Below are positions 1-9,006 of a stretch of 64,000 nt of DNA, piece after piece. The notes under the pieces were generated by a model, which was not told the DNA's origin, did no database searches, and was given only the letters and a program-made list of their open reading frames with translations. The DNA comes from Daedaleopsis sinensis. Lineage: Eukaryota; Basidiomycota; Agaricomycetes; Polyporales; Polyporaceae. The position numbers were made by a program, and so were the translations under genes. Position 1 is the first letter of the stretch; every line of letters starts with the position of its first letter. Where the stretch lies: NCBI GenBank assembly GCA_033807695.1, contig CM066310.1, positions 310,001 through 374,000 of the forward strand, written 5' to 3'.

Positions 1-12
1 GCGTCCGCCGCG

Positions 13-573
13 ATGGCTGGCGCGGATGCTGAAGTTGTCGAGATCTCCGACGACGACGGCAGTCCGCCGCGCGCGAAGAAGCCGCGCACCAGCGCGCGGA
101 ACGAGATGGCCCAGCCGGCGTCCAAGCAAGTCGCCGTCAAGAAGCCGGTCAAGCACACCGCGCATACGACCGTCTCGCGGCGCCCCGTCCCCGCTTCGCC
201 CGCCGTCAACGTGTCCTCACGGGCGGCCGTGGCTTCGTCCTCTGCGCCGAAGAAGGCCTCGATGTCCTCTGCACCCAGCAGGCCGGCCGCGGTCTCCACG
301 CTCAGCAAGTCCGCCTCGCTCCTTCCGGCGTATGACGCCTTCGACCTGGACGAAGTGCGCGAGGGGCGCGAGCGCGCCAATTCCCTCGTCGAGCGGATCT
401 GGTCGGACGCGCGGGAGCTCGTTGGGCTTCGTCGCCGGAAACAGCGGCTGTCTGGGGTTCCGTTCGGGAGCGCCTTTGCGGCGGACTTGCCCGAGGCCGT
501 TACGTTCGCTGATAAGTTCGCGGAGGACCCCAACGCCTCCGTTCTTCGCGACATCCTGAAGGAGGACGCCTGA
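13..573 (+). CDS. Hypothetical nuclear-type protein, possibly 5'-partial
   Basis: A 186-residue open frame starts at the ATG at 13; the window begins 12 bases before it, so an upstream exon cannot be excluded. I do not recognise the family. Residues 7-16 read as hydrophobic residues followed by acidic ones (VVEISDDDG), which resembles a SUMO-interacting motif, and a basic stretch PPRAKKPRT follows that could be a nuclear localisation signal. Residues 30-105 are Ala/Ser/Pro/Lys-rich and probably disordered. The last 80 residues (from YDAFDLDEVREG) have ordinary composition, look helical, and are the only part likely to fold. Codon third positions are GC-rich as in the conserved genes at the right end of the window. 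Function unknown. Confidence 0.6.
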   Translation: MAGADAEVVEISDDDGSPPRAKKPRTSARNEMAQPASKQVAVKKPVKHTAHTTVSRRPVPASPAVNVSSRAAVASSSAPKKASMSSAPSRPAAVSTLSKSASLLPAYDAFDLDEVREGRERANSLVERIWSDARELVGLRRRKQRLSGVPFGSAFAADLPEAVTFADKFAEDPNASVLRDILKEDA

Positions 574-1094
574 TCGTCGGCGGCGTGGTGGCGGCGGCCC
601 TGCTGGGCCTCGGACTTCCTGTTTCGTTCCCTTGCCTCTTCCTTTTCTCGCATGGACCTCTCTCGGCGCGCGCGCGCCTGTCTCGTCTCCTCTCCCTCTC
701 CTTACTCTTACTATCCACCCCTAATCTGTCCTTCGCCGTGCCTTGCTTCTCGAACTCCCGCGATCGCCTCTTGTCGTCGTCGTTGCTGTACGCTCCGGGG
801 CCTATGCTCCCATATATACCGTCGCTTCTTCCTGTTGCGCTCCGCGTAGACGCTGTCTCTCAAGGGATTCTTCTGCAATGTAAGATCTGGTGGTTCCTCT
901 GTCGTGGCGCGTAGCATGAATTGAGTGGGGGAAATGAATTGTTAATTCTTTTTGTTCGGGCGGTACAGGAGGGAGTCGATATGCTACGGGTGGACAGGGC
1001 TGGAGGGTTCTTCCTCCTGCGCGCTCAGTAGCGGGTTCCGCAGCAGGCCGCTCTCCCCCCAACTGATATGGGCTCCCTCCTGGGGGCCGTCGTG
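574..1094. other. 3' flank of first gene and 3' end of gypsy element
   Basis: No gene is visible. The first part is the pyrimidine-rich 3' flank of the gene ending at 573. A polypyrimidine run at about 1050-1060 (CTCTCCCCCC on the plus strand) lies just beyond the pol stop; read on the minus strand it is a purine run that would suit the polypurine tract of the gypsy element. I could not find a copy of the following bases (about 950-1050) at the other end of the element, so the 3' LTR is either very diverged, short or absent. Confidence 0.45.
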
Positions 1095-4000
1095 CTACTC
1101 GTCGTCGTCCTGGGCCTCCTCCCGGTCGACGCGGTCGTCGCAGTCGTCCGGGTCTTGTTCCATCTGGGCGACGCGATCGCGTGAGACGTCCAGGTCGCTC
1201 CAGGTGAATGTGATGGGGTCGTCGCGCGCGAAGTAGGGCAGGAGGCGGAACGCAGCGATTGGACGGTCGTGTACTGCACCGTCCAGTTCCGCCACTATGT
1301 AAGCTCCTCCACGATTCCGAGAGACAACGACCAGTGGTCCCAGGTACCGCGGGCGCATCTTCCGGTTGAGTGATTTCTCGATCGCGGTGTTTCGCATTAG
1401 GACGAGCTTCCCGCGCGCGAAGTTGTAGTCGCGCACGGTCCGTATGTGTGCGCGCTCGAACTCTTGCGCGGCGAGTACGCGCGCTCGGTAGACCCGCGAG
1501 CGCAGCTGTTCGAGTTGCTCCGGGCGCTTCTGTAAGGCGACTGCCCGCTGCGCGATGAGGTCTGCGGTGGAGATCAGCTCCGTCGGCGTGGGCATGAGGT
1601 AGGTTGCCTCCGCTATGTCAAACGGCAGGATAGGTTGCGTCCCGGTTATCGCGAAGTAGGGGGAGCACCCCATCCGGCGCCGCGTGGTCACGCGGTCCGC
1701 CCAGAGGACGGAGTAGACTCGCGACACCCATTCGCTCTGGGGGTCGTCAAAACAGGACTTGAAGAGCGCCTCCCGGATATCGACGTGCGAGCGCTCCATG
1801 ATGCCGTTCGCGCGCGAGTTGTAGCCAGAGATTCGGATGTGTTTGACGTGGTACTGCCTTTCTAGGTGCTCGAGGGCCGCCACGAACGCGGACCCGTTAT
1901 CGGAAACGATTTCGGAGAGGGCGCCCCACCGGCATAACAGGTCCTGGTAGATCCAATCCCCCAGCGCTTTCGCGGTCTGCACGGTGGAGGCGCGTCCTTC
2001 CGCATAGCTCGTCGTCGCGCAGCGCGCGTGGAAGAAGTGCTTGTACCGCCCCGGCATGTCCATAGTGTCCATGTGCACGCGGACCATGGGAGGTGCGGGC
2101 AGCGCGACCGTGGGTGGGATTTGAACGCGCGAGGTCTGGCGGATCTGACACTGGTGGCAGGACTTCACGTACCACGCGATGTCCGCCTTCATCTCGGGCC
2201 ACCAGAAGCGCTCCCCGACGAACAATATCGTCGCTGCGATCCCGCGGTGGCCAAGGTGGTCGTGCAGGCCTGCTAGGATCTCCATGCGTACTTCGCAGTC
2301 GAGCACGCGACGGTGGTTCCCGTCGTGCGACACGCGCCACAACCGGCCATCACGTAGGAAGAACTGCCGGGCGTACTTTTCGAATTGTTCGCGCGCGCGG
2401 TCCGTCAGGGGCGGTAGGGAGCCATCCTTCAGCCAGAGGCGCACGAGGTCGACGCGCGCGTCGAATTCTTGGGCCGTTAAGGTACGCGGGCAGGCGCTGT
2501 AGTCTGGGGTATTGATCGCCGGAAGAGACGCCACGGTCCCGCTGGTCTGCTGGAAGAAGGCGTCCACTTCCCGCGCGGTCCTTGGCGTAGAGTACAGGAT
2601 GGGCGCGTCCGGTAGTCGGGGCGGCATGTTCACGAGATGGAGAAAACCGTACATGTTATCGATCCAGTCGTCGAACTCCTCGTTGTCCTCCAGGTCTCCG
2701 TCTTCGTCGTCTGGCTGACGGATCCGCCGACTTAGTCCATCCGGACCGTGCAGTACCCCCGGTACGTGGCGCAACTCGAAATGGAACATGTGGATCGCGA
2801 TGATCCAGCGATTCATGACTGCGCTTGGGGCGATATCCGGGTTCTTTAGCATGTCGCGGATCGCCGTCGCGTCAATCTCGACTACTAGGTTACGGACGCC
2901 CACGAGCCAGAGCTTCATCGCGCGCAGCGCGCGGAACAGCCCGTACAGTTCCAGTTTAGGCTGAGAGAAGCGCGCCTCGCGATCGTTCAAGGTGATCGAC
3001 CCGAAGCGACTGTAGAAACGTCGCCGGGGGTCCTCCGGGTCCTCCTGACACAGGAGGTAGCCAACCGCGATTTTGGACGTGTCGACGGCGAGAATGACAG
3101 GCGCGTCGCCTTCGTAGTCGATGGCCCGGAGCGCCGGGGAATGCACTAGTGCTGACTTGAGGTCCTCCATCGCGCGCACTTGGTCGGGTCCCCACTCGAA
3201 CAGCGCGTCCTTCCGCAGCAGCTTGTTGAGCGGGTTCGCGATCTTCGCGAAGTCCTTGATGAAGATGCGTGCGACCCCAACCGTCCCCAGGAAGGCGCGC
3301 ACGTCGGAGACCGTCTTGCACACTGTCCAGTTCACGACGGCCTGTACGCACTCTGGATCCGCGACCCATCCCTCCGGGGTACATCGGCTACCGAGTGCGC
3401 CGAAACGCGGGGGCGCGAAGCGCGACTTCTTCCCCGAGAGGGTGCCTCCTGCGTGCTTGATGCGTTGGATGATCCGGTTGTCGTTCTGCAGTTGCTCCCA
3501 GACGAACCGCCGGATACCGGGGTTCTCGGGGATACACTCCGGGGTCCCGTCCTCCAGCAGGTATGCGCTCTTCGGGCCCATGACGAAGACGTCGTCGATG
3601 TAATTGGCGGCGTGGTCGGGCATCTCTGGCTGGAGGATGAACGTAATGTCGTCGTGGAATATGGGTACTGAGTTCGTCCACCCCATAGGGAGCGTAGTAA
3701 GGCGCATCGCACCGAACGGGGTCTGGAACGTGGTAAGGTCGCGCGAGTCGGGATGGATCTCCCGCTCGTCGTAGCCGACGTAGAGGTCGAACGTCGAGCC
3801 GCAAGGGCGCCCACCGAACTGCTCTGCGATATGCTCCGGCACCGGGGGCACCCCGCTGTGCTGGATGGTGATTCGGTTCAGCGGTTCGAGCGAGTGGACG
3901 ATGCGTAACTTCCCGTCCTTCTTGAGCACGCAGAACCACCGCGTACGGTACGACACGTTGGACGGCTCGTATACACCGTTGTCGATCTTCTGCTTGATCA

Positions 4001-4826
4001 TCTCGAGGAGCACGCGGAAGATTCCTGGGGGCACTGGAGCGTTTCTTTCGTTGTAGGGGACGTGGTCGATTACTGCGAGGCGTACAGGAGGAAACATATC
4101 TTGGCGGAATCGACCGCGCTCTGACTCTTCCCAGGCGAACGCCGCCTCCTGCTTGCACATGAGGTCGTGTAGGACGCGCAACTCCTCCGGCGACAGCCAC
4201 TCCCGGTGTATCTCGTCGATAAGGTCGTGCCGTTCTTGGGTGTACCTCCCGGTCGGCTTGAAAGGGGGAGGGTTCGCGTCGAGTCGGGGCATGTTCTCGA
4301 GTGGGTCGCCCACGCGGTTCCGCACGATTCTGAAGTGCTCGGGAAGGTGGCTCGCCACCGGGCGCACCTTCTTCGCGACCGGCTTGTACTTCTTCTTGGT
4401 CTTCGCGTAGACTTCTATCGCTTCTTCGGGCCAGGCGCGCGCCCGCGCCTGCCCGGTGAGCGATCCGCTTCGCGCGCGGGGGGAAGTAGGGCGTCGCCCC
4501 AACGATTTTGTCGGACGGGAAGGGTACGCGCGCGCACGCGCGTAGTGGGGATGCGACTCCTGCGGAGACGCTTTTGGATGTCGAAGTTCTGGACCCGGCC
4601 CAGGGGCCTTCGCCGACGCGGTATCGAACGACGATGAGGATTCGGGAGGGACGAGCGGAACGGAGGAAACGAAAGAGGCCGAAGCGAAGGCATTATTGAT
4701 TTTTGTGGATTTTTCTGGGTCGTCGGTCGCGAATAGATAGGCATGTTGGATGGTTTCGAGACTAGTATCTTCTAGTTCGGCGTACGAGGTCATGTTCAGC
4801 TTACCGGTCGCGTGGTCGTACTCCAC
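1095..4826 (-). CDS. pol: Gypsy pol: reverse transcriptase, RNase H, integrase
   Basis: A 1243-codon open frame without stops. The frame stays open to about 4890, where it overlaps the end of the protease frame in the -1 phase; the first listed codon at 4826 is GTG, so pol is probably expressed as a fusion by frameshifting rather than from its own start. The reverse transcriptase catalytic motif is YIDD (plus-strand coordinates about 3590-3605). RNase H follows (AVDTSK region). Integrase has an HHCC zinc finger (HDHLGHRG then CHQC) and DDE residues in MDTMDM, SDNGSAF and GIMERSH. A positively charged tail with RPRYLGPLVVV follows, typical of the gypsy integrase C-terminus. The polypeptide copies element RNA to DNA and inserts it into the genome. 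Confidence 0.9.
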   Translation of the reverse strand: MEYDHATGKLNMTSYAELEDTSLETIQHAYLFATDDPEKSTKINNAFASASFVSSVPLVPPESSSSFDTASAKAPGPGPELRHPKASPQESHPHYARARAYPSRPTKSLGRRPTSPRARSGSLTGQARARAWPEEAIEVYAKTKKKYKPVAKKVRPVASHLPEHFRIVRNRVGDPLENMPRLDANPPPFKPTGRYTQERHDLIDEIHREWLSPEELRVLHDLMCKQEAAFAWEESERGRFRQDMFPPVRLAVIDHVPYNERNAPVPPGIFRVLLEMIKQKIDNGVYEPSNVSYRTRWFCVLKKDGKLRIVHSLEPLNRITIQHSGVPPVPEHIAEQFGGRPCGSTFDLYVGYDEREIHPDSRDLTTFQTPFGAMRLTTLPMGWTNSVPIFHDDITFILQPEMPDHAANYIDDVFVMGPKSAYLLEDGTPECIPENPGIRRFVWEQLQNDNRIIQRIKHAGGTLSGKKSRFAPPRFGALGSRCTPEGWVADPECVQAVVNWTVCKTVSDVRAFLGTVGVARIFIKDFAKIANPLNKLLRKDALFEWGPDQVRAMEDLKSALVHSPALRAIDYEGDAPVILAVDTSKIAVGYLLCQEDPEDPRRRFYSRFGSITLNDREARFSQPKLELYGLFRALRAMKLWLVGVRNLVVEIDATAIRDMLKNPDIAPSAVMNRWIIAIHMFHFELRHVPGVLHGPDGLSRRIRQPDDEDGDLEDNEEFDDWIDNMYGFLHLVNMPPRLPDAPILYSTPRTAREVDAFFQQTSGTVASLPAINTPDYSACPRTLTAQEFDARVDLVRLWLKDGSLPPLTDRAREQFEKYARQFFLRDGRLWRVSHDGNHRRVLDCEVRMEILAGLHDHLGHRGIAATILFVGERFWWPEMKADIAWYVKSCHQCQIRQTSRVQIPPTVALPAPPMVRVHMDTMDMPGRYKHFFHARCATTSYAEGRASTVQTAKALGDWIYQDLLCRWGALSEIVSDNGSAFVAALEHLERQYHVKHIRISGYNSRANGIMERSHVDIREALFKSCFDDPQSEWVSRVYSVLWADRVTTRRRMGCSPYFAITGTQPILPFDIAEATYLMPTPTELISTADLIAQRAVALQKRPEQLEQLRSRVYRARVLAAQEFERAHIRTVRDYNFARGKLVLMRNTAIEKSLNRKMRPRYLGPLVVVSRNRGGAYIVAELDGAVHDRPIAAFRLLPYFARDDPITFTWSDLDVSRDRVAQMEQDPDDCDDRVDREEAQDDDE

Positions 4827-4855
4827 GACGAGGGCGAGATCTCCCTGACTACCCG

Positions 4856-6485
4856 TCAGATCCTCGACAGGAGAAACCCCAGGGGGGACTTCCTCGGCTT
4901 GACCTTCTCACCGCGCGTTTGCGCCGGCGGCTCGCCGCGCGCGTACGTAGGCAAGGTGATCGTACGGTGCGTGTTTGGACAGGTGATCGTGATGGACTGC
5001 TGACCGTCAAGCTCGTTGTTGACCTTCATCGCGGTGAGTAGCTCGAAGGGGCGCCCCAACAGGACGTCGAAGCTAGCGTGCTCCACCACCTGCATCTGCA
5101 GGTAGACGATGAAGCCGTCGGCGACCTCGAGCGGGACGTGCCGTGCTAGCCCCAGGGTCGGGTCCGAGGTTCCGTTTGCGCTGACCATATTAAGTCGTGC
5201 CGTGGGGTCGTACGCGATTTTGAGGCGGTGGCAGTGCTCCACGCTGATCGAGATGGATTGTGATCCGGAGTCGAGGACGCACTCCGTAGTGACGTCTGTG
5301 GCGCCCAGAAAGCCGTAGAGGGATCGGAGCGGGGCCAGCGATTCAGCAACGATGAGGTCTTCGCCCTGGATTGTTTCGACGCGCGAGTGGAGCGGTGCAT
5401 GCGCGCGCCGGTATTCGTCCTCGTCTTCGACTTCCTCTACAGTCGTCCGAAAGCAGTGCATTTCTTCCGCCTCCTCCGGTAGCGCGTCGTAGAACTCCTC
5501 CTCTTCGTCCTCCTCCGACCATCCCTCGTCTTCTTCGTCCGGGTTCCAGGGCCAGGCTTGCTGTACCATTGATTGGGCGACCTGGAGCCCGGGCTCGGTC
5601 ACCGTCCTCGCTGGTTCCGCTGTCCTCGCCGGACCTTCGCGCTGCGCGGGCTGTGGTTGTACCCCTTCGGCGGCCTGGCGCGCGGCGTAGACGCGCCTCG
5701 GCGAGGTCGCCTCGTGAACGTACTTGCGCACTTCCGGGGAGATACTGACGAGCTCGGACGGCGTCACCATAACGCGCTGCTCCTGCCCGAAGGCGCGCTC
5801 GAACACGCGACGGCCCGCGGTCGGGTCCACCAGTACCGGGCCTGGCCTCTCTGCTCCTGCGCGTTGCGTGGACGGAAGGGACGCTGGTAAAGTTGCCGGC
5901 GGGGACGGTGCGAGCTTGTTCGCTGCGACGGGCGCGATGTTGCCCGCGTTCGTCGCTTCTCGTGCGCCGGCATATGGGTGCTCCACTGCTAGAGGTTCGG
6001 GTCGCGCGGGCTGGACGGTCGGTACCTCGGCCCTTCGAGCGGCTGGCGCCAGGTGAGGCGGAAGGTCGCGGTCCCCGCGCGCCTCGCGCGCAAGATCTAG
6101 TGCGGTACCCGTTGGCGCGTGGGCCTGGTTCCGGCTCTCGTCTATGCGGACCGTCTTCTTGCGCGCGGGAAGTTCGACACCATCGAATTGCAGCTTGCCC
6201 TGGCTGCGCGTAGCGACTCGATGCTCCAACATGGACGCCTGGTGGCGGAGACTATCGATCCGGTCCTGGATGTCCGTGACGTTCGCTGCCCCCTCTAGCA
6301 TGTTGGACTCCACCGTCACCATCATCTGCGCGGCGGCCGCCTGGACTTTCTGCCCTGGGTTGTGCTCATGCCAATTGTGTACGCGGTCGCGCATGTGGAG
6401 GCCCGGCCAGTTGCGAGGTACCTCGTTGCCGTTCGGAAGGACCATGAAGCCGCGCTCGTTGCGGATGACCAACCCGTTCGCCCGC
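4856..6485 (-). CDS. Gypsy gag 3' part and aspartic protease
   Basis: This frame runs from just after the gag frameshift to a stop at 4856. It begins with gag sequence that continues the zinc-knuckle region (GLVIRNERGFMVLPNG, then a Trp-rich patch) and passes through a long Pro/Ala-rich linker with an acidic block (about 5480-5560). The protease is near the C-terminus: the active-site motif VLDSGSQ lies at about 5265-5290, followed by the ILLGRP-type flap partner (VLLGRPF). Protease and gag share a frame in the parent design, while pol is in the -1 frame. The frame as it stands lacks gag's N-terminal two-thirds because of the upstream frameshift. Confidence 0.8.
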
Positions 6486-8011
6486 GTCCTCCGCGAAGGC
6501 CGGGCAGCGTCGCGAATGACAGTTCTCCTCGCCGCAGTAGAAACAAGGCGGGCGCCCATAACCATACTGGTTCTGCGGCATACGCGGCGGCATGGGCGGA
6601 GGCAGGTTCGCGGCCGCGGGCGGAGCTACTGCCGGCGCGGGTAGGGGAGGCAGGGCTTGAGTCGGGCGCGCCGCCAAGAGGTTCGTCCATCCCCGCGTGA
6701 GATCGCGGAGATCGCGGAGATCGCGCTCATAGTTCTGGATCTGTGACTGAAGGGTCTCAATCGTCGGCTCGGGCTTCACCGGTATTCCTCGGCGGTCTAC
6801 TACGGGGTACGTCGGTGGCGCACGAGTCTCGAGCGCGCGCGGGATTCCTTCGAGACTGTACGTGATGGCTTCGTGCACGTCCGCGAGCGGGTACGAGTTG
6901 TCCTTGTGTTTGTTCGGATGCTTCAGGTTGAGGTAGTTGTCGACCTTGTCGCGGACGAATACGGGGGCTACGCGAAGGAGGTCATCGACTCCCTCCGGTC
7001 CGGAGACCTCAGCCATGGGCTGCTTCGTGGAGAGGTACTTGTACCGCGGGAAGAATTGCCGGTAGAAGGCGAGGTACTCGGGGAGGGAGCGGATCCCAGA
7101 GGCCCGGGTCGAGTCTATAAGGGAGCGGTACTCGCGGCGAGTGTAGACATGGTCCTTGTCGGAGCCGACGTAGAACCCTAAGACCTCCTCCTTGAAGTCT
7201 CCCCACGTCCTGCTCGCGTCGTCGAAGGTGTCTAAAAGCGCCCATGCCTTAGCGACATCCGGGGGAACGTAGAGGGTGGCCGCGCCCTTTTTCTGATCGG
7301 CGAGGTCGGTTACGGAGTTCTGCGCGTAGAGGCGATCGAGGTCCTTAAAGAAGAGCTCCACGTTGTCGCGGGTGGTGTCGGCCTCCTTCCAGACGGGCGC
7401 CTGACGGCTATTGCGCGCGGGGAGTGCGTCGAGCGGGGAGGCCATGGCGGGTACCGGCGCTGTGGGAGGAAGCGGGGGACTCGGGGCGGTCGGTTGTGGA
7501 GGCTGCTGAGCGGGTGGTAGCAGGGGCGCAGGCGTGAGGCGGGGAGCGCTAGACGCAGGAGGCACTCGAGGGGCTGGGGGTGCGATGCTAGGGAAGGGAG
7601 CTCGTGGGGTCGGTTCCCTGCCGGCTCGTCGTATGGTGGAGGCGGTGGGAGCGTCGAATCTGGGGACAACCGCGGTCGCAGCGGCTCTTCTAGAGTTCTG
7701 TGTAGTACGCGGAACGGGGGCACGCGGCGGGACGGAGGCGGATGTACGGCGGGCGCGAGAGGGAGCGGGAGGTACCGGTGCGGGGTGGTCCTCCGTCTCG
7801 GGAAGCTCGTCGAGGTCGGTTAGGGGAGAGGCACTGCGCTGGGGTTCTTCCGCGGGTGGCGGTCGAGGAGGGCGGAAGCCGGACGTGGTGCTTCGGGGGA
7901 GTGCGGGGTCGGGGACCGGTCGTAGTGTAGGTTGCAGCTTGACCTCAGAGGTAGCAGAGAATATCCCCTCGCGGTGGGCTCCAAGTGATGGGAGGGCACT
8001 GGCGATCTACT
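6486..8011 (-). pseudogene. gag: Gypsy gag 5' part, frameshifted after the zinc knuckle
   Basis: The gag frame is open from a stop at about 8012 down to 6366. It has a long Pro-rich N-terminus, then a globular capsid-like region (from QAPVWKEADTTRDN, about 7400) with the FFKDLDRLYA and YLAFYRQFFPRY segments, and a CCHC knuckle (CFYCGEENCHSRRC, about 6500-6545). There is no ATG in the N-terminal part; the first in-frame ATG is at 7445 (MASPLDAL), so initiation is uncertain. Shortly after the knuckle the sequence continues in another phase (+1), which separates it from the protease frame. Gag would form the virus-like particle and bind element RNA. The frameshift is most simply a one-base indel in the GCGGGCG run near 6485. 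Confidence 0.75.
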
Positions 8012-9006
8012 AGGTAAACCCAATAGATAAAACACCAGGCAGACTCTCCGAAGGGTGCGAGGTGGACCTCTGGTTCCCGAGCAGCCGGAACGGACGACTA
8101 CGACGAGACGCGCACGTCGAAGGACGGGGAGCGAGAGATCGGAAGGGGAGGAGAGGAACTACGACGGGCGGAGCACGTCGAAGGGAGGGGGGAGCGAGGA
8201 AGGGGACGAGGAACTACGACGGGCGGAGCACGCGGAAGGACGGGGCTCGAAGGAGATCACACCGAGGACGGACTCGACAGCGAGGTCGTCGAGAGCGTCG
8301 GACCACTGGGCTCACGCCTGTATGGATATGGGGGATGGGGGATCTGGGGCTACAAGTCCCGCGCACGGGCATCCTATCTACTACCGTCGCCACTCGCTGT
8401 ACTCCTGGCCCACTCGTCCTCCTCACCCAATCCTGGCCCTCCACGCGGTGTACCTCGCGCAACCCTCTGCCCAGCTCTCGCAGATACCCTGAAACAACTA
8501 CCAACCCGCCCTGTCGTACCCTCGCCGATGGGCAGGACCGTGGCTAAACCGTCGGCCTGAGCGCTAACCGGGTACCTCCTGCTAGTCTCGTAGAACGGAG
8601 CGGGAGCACCACAGCGGTGGGCTCTCAGCACTGCCACAGCCGCGCCCTCCCCTGCGTCCAGTGTATCATCGGTCCCGCGCCTCGCGTATCACCCTGGCCT
8701 CGACCCGGCCCGGTCTCAGACGTCGGTAGGTGCTACCGGCTGGCGTCCCGGCGGACCGACGTGAACACCTCTTCGGACCTCCGTCGGCCTCCGCACGTCG
8801 AAGGAACCTAGGCCGCGGTGGGCTACGGACCTGGTGTACAGGCGTGTGCGGTATGGGAGGCTGGCGGGTATCGCGCCCTCCCGCCTCTGCTCCGTGGTGT
8901 CCAGGAAGGAGGGAGAGGCGGAGACCGTAGGTCGTGTCCTGCGTCGTAGGCATCGTCGGTATCGACGATGGCGCGAAAATCGGGGCTCGCGCCACCTCGA
9001 GGCGCA
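8012..9006 (-). other. Gypsy 5' untranslated/LTR region
   Basis: About 1 kb of GC-rich DNA without a credible gene, between gag and the Helitron frame. It should contain the 5' LTR and primer-binding site. A TGG-initial stretch (TGGTGTTTTATC on the minus strand, about 8025-8036) sits where a primer-binding site would be expected just before the gag frame, but I could not match it to a named tRNA. The region carries a short tandem repeat at 8093-8250. Confidence 0.4.
8093..8250. repeat. Tandem repeat, about 55 bp x 3
   Basis: Three imperfect copies begin at about 8093, 8153 and 8208. The shared core is GAACTACGACGGGCGGAGCA followed by CGTCGAAGG and a G/A-rich spacer; the second and third copies are spaced 55 bp, the first about 60 bp and is more diverged. 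It lies in the 5' region of the gypsy element, where U3/U5 or leader repeats often vary in number. Confidence 0.75.

Noticed and set aside
3121..4637. Plus-strand ORFs of 140-163 residues inside pol
   Set aside because: They are antisense shadows of the pol frame.
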